From Oscillospiraceae bacterium (GTDB taxonomy: Bacteria > Bacillota > Clostridia > Oscillospirales > Oscillospiraceae), in contig JAEDFW010000065.1 in NCBI GenBank assembly GCA_016297855.1, positions 1 through 9,147 on the forward strand: a stretch of 9,147 nucleotides of DNA. Direction: 5' to 3'. Positions within the stretch are counted from its first letter, which is position 1. Every line of letters begins with the position of its first letter. The position numbers were made by a program, and so were the translations under genes. The notes under the pieces are model-generated. The model was not told the origin of the DNA and made no database searches. It saw nothing but the letters and a program-made list of their open reading frames with translations. Below are positions 6,658-9,147 of this stretch, piece by piece.

Positions 6658-7440
6658 TTATTCCGCAATATCTCCCACACCGTTCAGAATATAATTTGGA
6701 CGGTATGGATAATCATCGACCTCGGCGCGCGTGGTGCAGCCCGAGAGCACCAATACCGTCGTCAGGCCCGACTCGGTTCCGGCGATGATATCGGTGTCCA
6801 TCCGGTCGCCTACCATCACGGCCTCCTCTGAGTGCACGCCCAGCATCTGCAGGCCCGTTCGCATCATGAGCGGGTTCGGCTTGCCCATGAAGTACGCCTT
6901 TTTCCCCGTGGCCAGCTCCACCGGCGCAACCAGCGCCCGGCAAGCCGGTACCAGCCCGGATTCGGCCGGACCGGTGAGGTCGGAATTCGTGGCGATCAGC
7001 CGCGCGCCGGCCATCACCAGCTGCGCCGCCTTGCTGATCATCTCATAATTGTAGCTCGCGGACTCGCCGACGATCACATAGTCGGGGTCGACGTCGTTCA
7101 TCGTGATGCCGCGGTCGTACAGCGCGTTCACAAGGCCCGGCGCGCCGATCACATAGGCCGTGCAGCCCGGCATCTGCCGGGCAAGAAAGCTCGCCGTGGC
7201 CAGCGCGCTGGTATAAAAATGCTCCTCGCCGATATCCAGCCCCATGCGCGCCAGTTTCTGCCGCAGCTCCTTGGGCGAGCGCTCGGACGAGTTGGTCAGA
7301 AACAGAAAGCGCTTTTCGTTTTTCTCGAGCCACGCCACAAATTCCTTCACGCCCGGCAACAGCGTGTTGCCGCGGTAGATCACGCCGTCCATATCGCAGA
7401 TAAAGCCTTTTTTGTTTCGAAGAATTTCCAGATTCGTCAT
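6658..7440 (-). CDS. HAD-IIA family phosphatase (NagD/AraL-like)
   Basis: 260 residues, typical length. Motif I is DMDGVIYRG (16-24, nucleophile D16 and acid/base D18), motif II is LTNSS (48-52), K187 in GKPNP is the motif III lysine, and GDRMDTDI (211-218) is motif IV with the Mg-binding aspartates. The C2-type cap lies between motifs II and III. HAD-IIA enzymes are cytoplasmic, Mg-dependent phosphatases of small sugar phosphates, nucleotides, p-nitrophenyl phosphate or glycerol/glycolate phosphates; the natural substrate cannot be told. Start ATG 7438-7440 has AGGAG (7447-7451) 6 bases upstream. The gene has its own promoter and terminator, so it appears monocistronic, and it is divergent from the perR-like gene. 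Neighbours give no metabolic hint. Confidence 0.93.
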   Translation of the reverse strand: MTNLEILRNKKGFICDMDGVIYRGNTLLPGVKEFVAWLEKNEKRFLFLTNSSERSPKELRQKLARMGLDIGEEHFYTSALATASFLARQMPGCTAYVIGAPGLVNALYDRGITMNDVDPDYVIVGESASYNYEMISKAAQLVMAGARLIATNSDLTGPAESGLVPACRALVAPVELATGKKAYFMGKPNPLMMRTGLQMLGVHSEEAVMVGDRMDTDIIAGTESGLTTVLVLSGCTTRAEVDDYPYRPNYILNGVGDIAE

Positions 7441-7502
7441 TCATTACTCCTCTCTTCCCGCACCTGCGGCGGGGCAATCCATTGTTCTGTCTGTACACCA
7501 TT

Positions 7503-7530
7503 ATTATACAGAATTCCATCCCGCTTGCAA
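7503..7530 (-). promoter_or_regulatory. Sigma-A-type promoter of the HAD phosphatase gene
   Basis: On the minus strand a perfect TATAAT (7503-7508) has TTGCAA (7525-7530) 16 bases upstream. The leader would be about 55 bases and includes a small GC-rich inverted repeat just before the ribosome site (CCCGC/GCGGG around 7458-7474). Confidence 0.68.
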
Positions 7531-7597
7531 GCATTCTACAGACATTTTACCCGGATTTTGCAAAGATTTCACATGACGGATCGGTGTTCGGATCCGG

Positions 7598-7649
7598 AAA
7601 AAATTTTTTTATTTTCCCTCTTTACAAATGAGGAGAAATCGGATATACT
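7598..7649 (+). promoter_or_regulatory. Promoter of the perR-rubrerythrin operon with A/T-rich upstream element
   Basis: TTTACA (7621-7626) and TATACT (7644-7649) are exactly 17 bases apart, each one base from consensus. A run of As and Ts at 7598-7615, ending 5 bases before the -35, looks like an UP element that could raise promoter strength. Transcription would start at about 7656, immediately before the Per-box-like site. Confidence 0.78.
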
Positions 7650-7660
7650 AAAGATGCAAA

Positions 7661-7675
7661 TAATAATCATTCTTG
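7661..7675 (+). promoter_or_regulatory. Candidate Per box (PerR/Fur operator)
   Basis: TAATAATCATTCTTG matches 10 of 14 defined positions of the B. subtilis Per box TTATAATnATTATAA, with a good left half and a degenerate right half. It sits just downstream of the expected transcription start, where a bound repressor would block the promoter. This suggests autoregulation of the perR-like gene and the genes behind it. It is inferred from position and similarity only. Confidence 0.52.
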
Positions 7676-7689
7676 TTTTGGAGAAACCT

Positions 7690-8088
7690 ATGTCACCTGT
7701 CAGAAAATACAGCCGCAAGCGCGACGCGATTTTGCAGTGTCTGCGCAATACGACTTGCCATCCGACGGCCGAATGGGTCTACAGTCAGCTGAAGCCCGAG
7801 ATCCCGGATCTGAGCCTCGGTACGGTCTACCGCAATCTCGCCGCTTTCAAGCAAGACGGCGTGATCGACTCGGTCGGTACGGTAGCCGGACTTGAGCGCT
7901 TTGATGCGCGCACCGATTCGCACTGCCACTTTATCTGCAGCCGGTGCGGCAGCGTCATCGACGTCGAGGGGATGGAACTGCCCGAGTCGGTCGTCGCTGA
8001 GACCGGCCGGACGCTTAGCGCGCAGGTCGGCGGGTATCGCCTGAACTTCTATGGTTATTGTCAAAATTGTAAATCAAAAAATTCATAA
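7690..8088 (+). CDS. perR: PerR-like peroxide-sensing repressor (Fur family)
   Basis: 132 residues. The N-terminal winged helix includes HPTAEWVYSQLK (24-35) and the recognition helix SLGTVYRNLAAF (42-53). The C-terminal half holds RFD (70-72), HCH (78-80), CSRCG (83-87), VID (89-91) and CQNC (124-127). H24, D72, H78, H80 and D91 correspond to the five regulatory-metal ligands of B. subtilis PerR (H37, D85, H91, H93, D104). Aspartate at the last position, rather than the glutamate of Fur, favours a peroxide sensor in which bound Fe oxidises a histidine. C83, C86, C124 and C127 are the structural zinc site. Start ATG 7690 has GGAG (7680-7683) 6 bases upstream; the gene ends in tandem TAATAA. 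Rubrerythrin follows after 18 bases, which supports the PerR over the Fur or Zur reading. Confidence 0.9.
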   Translation: MSPVRKYSRKRDAILQCLRNTTCHPTAEWVYSQLKPEIPDLSLGTVYRNLAAFKQDGVIDSVGTVAGLERFDARTDSHCHFICSRCGSVIDVEGMELPESVVAETGRTLSAQVGGYRLNFYGYCQNCKSKNS

Positions 8089-8106
8089 TAAACGGAGGAA
8101 ACATTC

Positions 8107-8694
8107 ATGAAGAAATTTGTATGCAAGGTCTGCGGCTATATCTACGAAGGCGAAGCGGCTCCCGCTGAGTGCCCGGTCTGCCATGCCAAGAGCAACATGT
8201 TCGAAGAGGTCGTCGGCGAGCTGAAGCTGGCTGCCGAGCACGAATTCGGCGTCTACGAGACCACCGTCCGTGACAACGACAAGATTTCCGCCGAAGACAA
8301 GGCATATATCCTCGAGCAGCTGAAGGCCAACTTCAACGGCGAGTGCAGCGAAGTCGGCATGTACCTGTGCATGGCCCGTATCGCCCATCGTGAGGGCTAT
8401 CCCGAGATCGGCCTGTACTGGGAGAAGGCCGCCTACGAAGAGGCGGAGCACGCCGCCAAGTTCGCCGAGATGCTCGGCTCCACGCTCGAGCCCAACATGA
8501 AGGCCACCACCAAGGATAACCTTGCATGGCGTGTCGACTGCGAGTTCGGCGCGACCCAGGGCAAGTTTGATCTGGCTGCCTGCGCAAAGAAGAACGGCCT
8601 CGACGCCATCCACGATACCGTCCACGAGATGGCCAAGGACGAAGCCCGTCACGGCAAGGCGCTCAAGGGCCTGCTGGAGCGTTACTTCAAGTAA
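8107..8694 (+). CDS. rbr: Reverse rubrerythrin (rubredoxin domain first), NADH peroxidase-type
   Basis: 195 residues. Residues 1-35 are a rubredoxin domain with Fe(Cys)4 ligands C6, C9, C22 and C25 (CKVCG and CPVCH). Residues about 40-195 form a ferritin-like four-helix bundle with di-iron ligands in NGECSE (E79), YEEAEH (E111-H115) and KDEARHG (E179, H182). In classical rubrerythrin the rubredoxin part is at the C-terminus; this order is that of the clostridial 'reverse rubrerythrin', which reduces hydrogen peroxide (and, with flavodiiron partners, oxygen) using NADH through a reductase and rubredoxin. Start ATG 8107 has GGAGG (8094-8098) 8 bases upstream. It is the second gene of the perR operon and shows highly biased codons, suggesting strong expression. 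Its stop is followed after 6 bases, in the same frame, by the BFD-like ORF. Confidence 0.95.
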   Translation: MKKFVCKVCGYIYEGEAAPAECPVCHAKSNMFEEVVGELKLAAEHEFGVYETTVRDNDKISAEDKAYILEQLKANFNGECSEVGMYLCMARIAHREGYPEIGLYWEKAAYEEAEHAAKFAEMLGSTLEPNMKATTKDNLAWRVDCEFGATQGKFDLAACAKKNGLDAIHDTVHEMAKDEARHGKALKGLLERYFK

Positions 8695-8700
8695 GCTGCC

Positions 8701-8904
8701 ATGGAATACGCCAGCAATGATGTCATCTGCAAGTGCAAGCATGTGACGCTGGCCGATATCGACCGGGCGCTGCATCAGCACGGCAGCTTTTCCGACGTGC
8801 AGAAGGAATTTGAAGAGGTGCAGAAGCTGACCGCGTGCTCCACCGGCTGCGGCGGCTGCCATGACAAGATCATGGACGTGATTTCTTCGATCATCAGCGG
8901 ATAA
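8701..8904 (+). CDS. Small BFD-like [2Fe-2S] protein
   Basis: 67 residues. Cysteines C10 and C12 (ICKCKHVT) and C50 and C53 (CGGC) give the CxC...CxxC pattern of the bacterioferritin-associated ferredoxin (BFD) [2Fe-2S] domain, with the usual helical LADIDRAL after the first pair; an extra C46 lies nearby. Such domains pass electrons to or from a partner, for example iron release from bacterioferritin, or occur in NAD(P)H oxidoreductases. Here a role as electron carrier to rubrerythrin is inferred from position. The ORF starts 6 bases after the rubrerythrin stop, in the same frame, and has no clear ribosome site; translation probably depends on coupling or reinitiation, or on readthrough. A terminator-like hairpin follows its stop. 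The domain call is good; the cellular role is unknown. Confidence 0.85.
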   Translation: MEYASNDVICKCKHVTLADIDRALHQHGSFSDVQKEFEEVQKLTACSTGCGGCHDKIMDVISSIISG

Positions 8905-8909
8905 ACTAA

Positions 8910-8936
8910 GGGGCGGAGGCAACTCCGCCCCATTTT
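8910..8936 (+). terminator. Rho-independent terminator or attenuator after the BFD-like gene
   Basis: GGGGCGGAG (8910-8918) and CTCCGCCCC (8923-8931) make a perfect 9-bp stem closed by a GCAA tetraloop (GNRA class), followed by ATTTTGATT. The T run is short and interrupted, so termination may be partial. The ribosome site of the next gene begins only 10 bases after the stem. Confidence 0.78.
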
Positions 8937-8953
8937 GATTCAGGAGGTCAATT

Positions 8954-9147
8954 ATGAAAGAATACGAAGTTCTCATCGAGACCATCAATCCCTGCGGCGG
9001 CGACAAGCATGCAAGCAAGCAGTTCGTGGACGTCGAGGCAGAAAGCCCTGAAGCCTACGTCGCGCAGAACGCACAGTATCCCGTCATCGACAGCGGCAAG
9101 ACTGCCGCCGGCGACACGGTCATCACCACCGGCGACGGCAAGGGCAA
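8954..9147 (+). CDS. Unrecognised small protein, cut by the right edge
   Basis: 64 residues are visible, with no stop before the window ends. Start ATG 8954 has AGGAGG (8942-8947) 6 bases upstream, and codon choice is like its neighbours, so it is a real gene. The protein begins MKEYEVLIETINPCGGDKH and is acidic and soluble-looking, with no signal peptide or membrane segment. It has one cysteine (C14, in NPCGG) and a short repeated glycine-rich pattern near the visible end (AGDTVITTGDGKG). I do not recognise a family. It follows the BFD-like gene across a hairpin with no obvious promoter of its own, so it may be a low-level, read-through fourth member of the peroxide-defence cluster. Confidence 0.72.
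   Translation, partial: MKEYEVLIETINPCGGDKHASKQFVDVEAESPEAYVAQNAQYPVIDSGKTAAGDTVITTGDGKG

Noticed and set aside
7577..7596. Repeated CGGATC with a GGATC/GATCC inverted repeat between the two divergent promoters
   Set aside because: A 5-bp stem with an 8-base loop, not matching a known operator; likely chance in this base composition.
6832..7689. Upstream extension of the PerR-like frame to 418 codons
   Set aside because: The extension is antisense to the HAD gene and crosses both divergent promoters. GGAG at 7680-7683 and homology set the start at 7690.
8083..9018. Minus-strand open frame of 311 codons opposite rubrerythrin and the BFD-like gene
   Set aside because: It crosses a terminator and three plus-strand genes and shows only hydrophobic/valine-leucine translation typical of antisense frames.

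Overview
The window looks like chromosomal DNA of an anaerobic, fairly GC-rich Clostridia-type Firmicute, most likely near Oscillospiraceae/Butyricicoccaceae. The reasons are strong AGGAGG-type ribosome sites, a CIRCE-controlled groES-groEL operon, a PerR-type regulator next to a rubredoxin-first ('reverse') rubrerythrin, and a YkuD L,D-transpeptidase. The taxonomic call is an inference from gene style, not from a database match. I see no mobile element, CRISPR array, tRNA or rRNA. The longest stretch without a gene is about 250 bases.

Layout: (1) 1-703, minus strand: a short NfeD-like membrane protein followed by the start of an SPFH/stomatin-like protein that runs off the left edge. (2) 851-2925, plus strand: a THUMP-type 23S rRNA (guanine-N2)-methyltransferase-like protein, then a YegS/DagK-type lipid kinase. 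The two sets diverge from a promoter region at about 725-820. (3) 2958-5067: groES-groEL with a vegetative promoter, a perfect extended CIRCE operator for HrcA and a hairpin terminator. (4) 5084-7440, minus strand: a HAD-IIA (NagD-like) phosphatase with its own promoter and terminator, then a membrane-anchored L,D-transpeptidase with its own promoter. The transpeptidase converges on groEL across two back-to-back hairpins. (5) 7598-9147, plus strand: an oxidative-stress cluster of a PerR-like Fur-family repressor, reverse rubrerythrin, a small BFD-like [2Fe-2S] protein, a hairpin, and an unrecognised small ORF cut by the right edge.

The groESL block is heat/stress-responsive protein folding. 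The last block is a plausible peroxide-defence operon: PerR would bind a Per-box-like site just downstream of its own promoter and so control itself, the rubrerythrin peroxidase and the [2Fe-2S] protein. The most interesting point is that the BFD-like ORF lies in the same reading frame as rubrerythrin, separated only by one stop codon and two sense codons, and has no visible ribosome site. It therefore looks like a translationally coupled, split or readthrough partner of the peroxidase. The rest is ordinary, well-conserved housekeeping DNA, and I do not claim a wholly new system.
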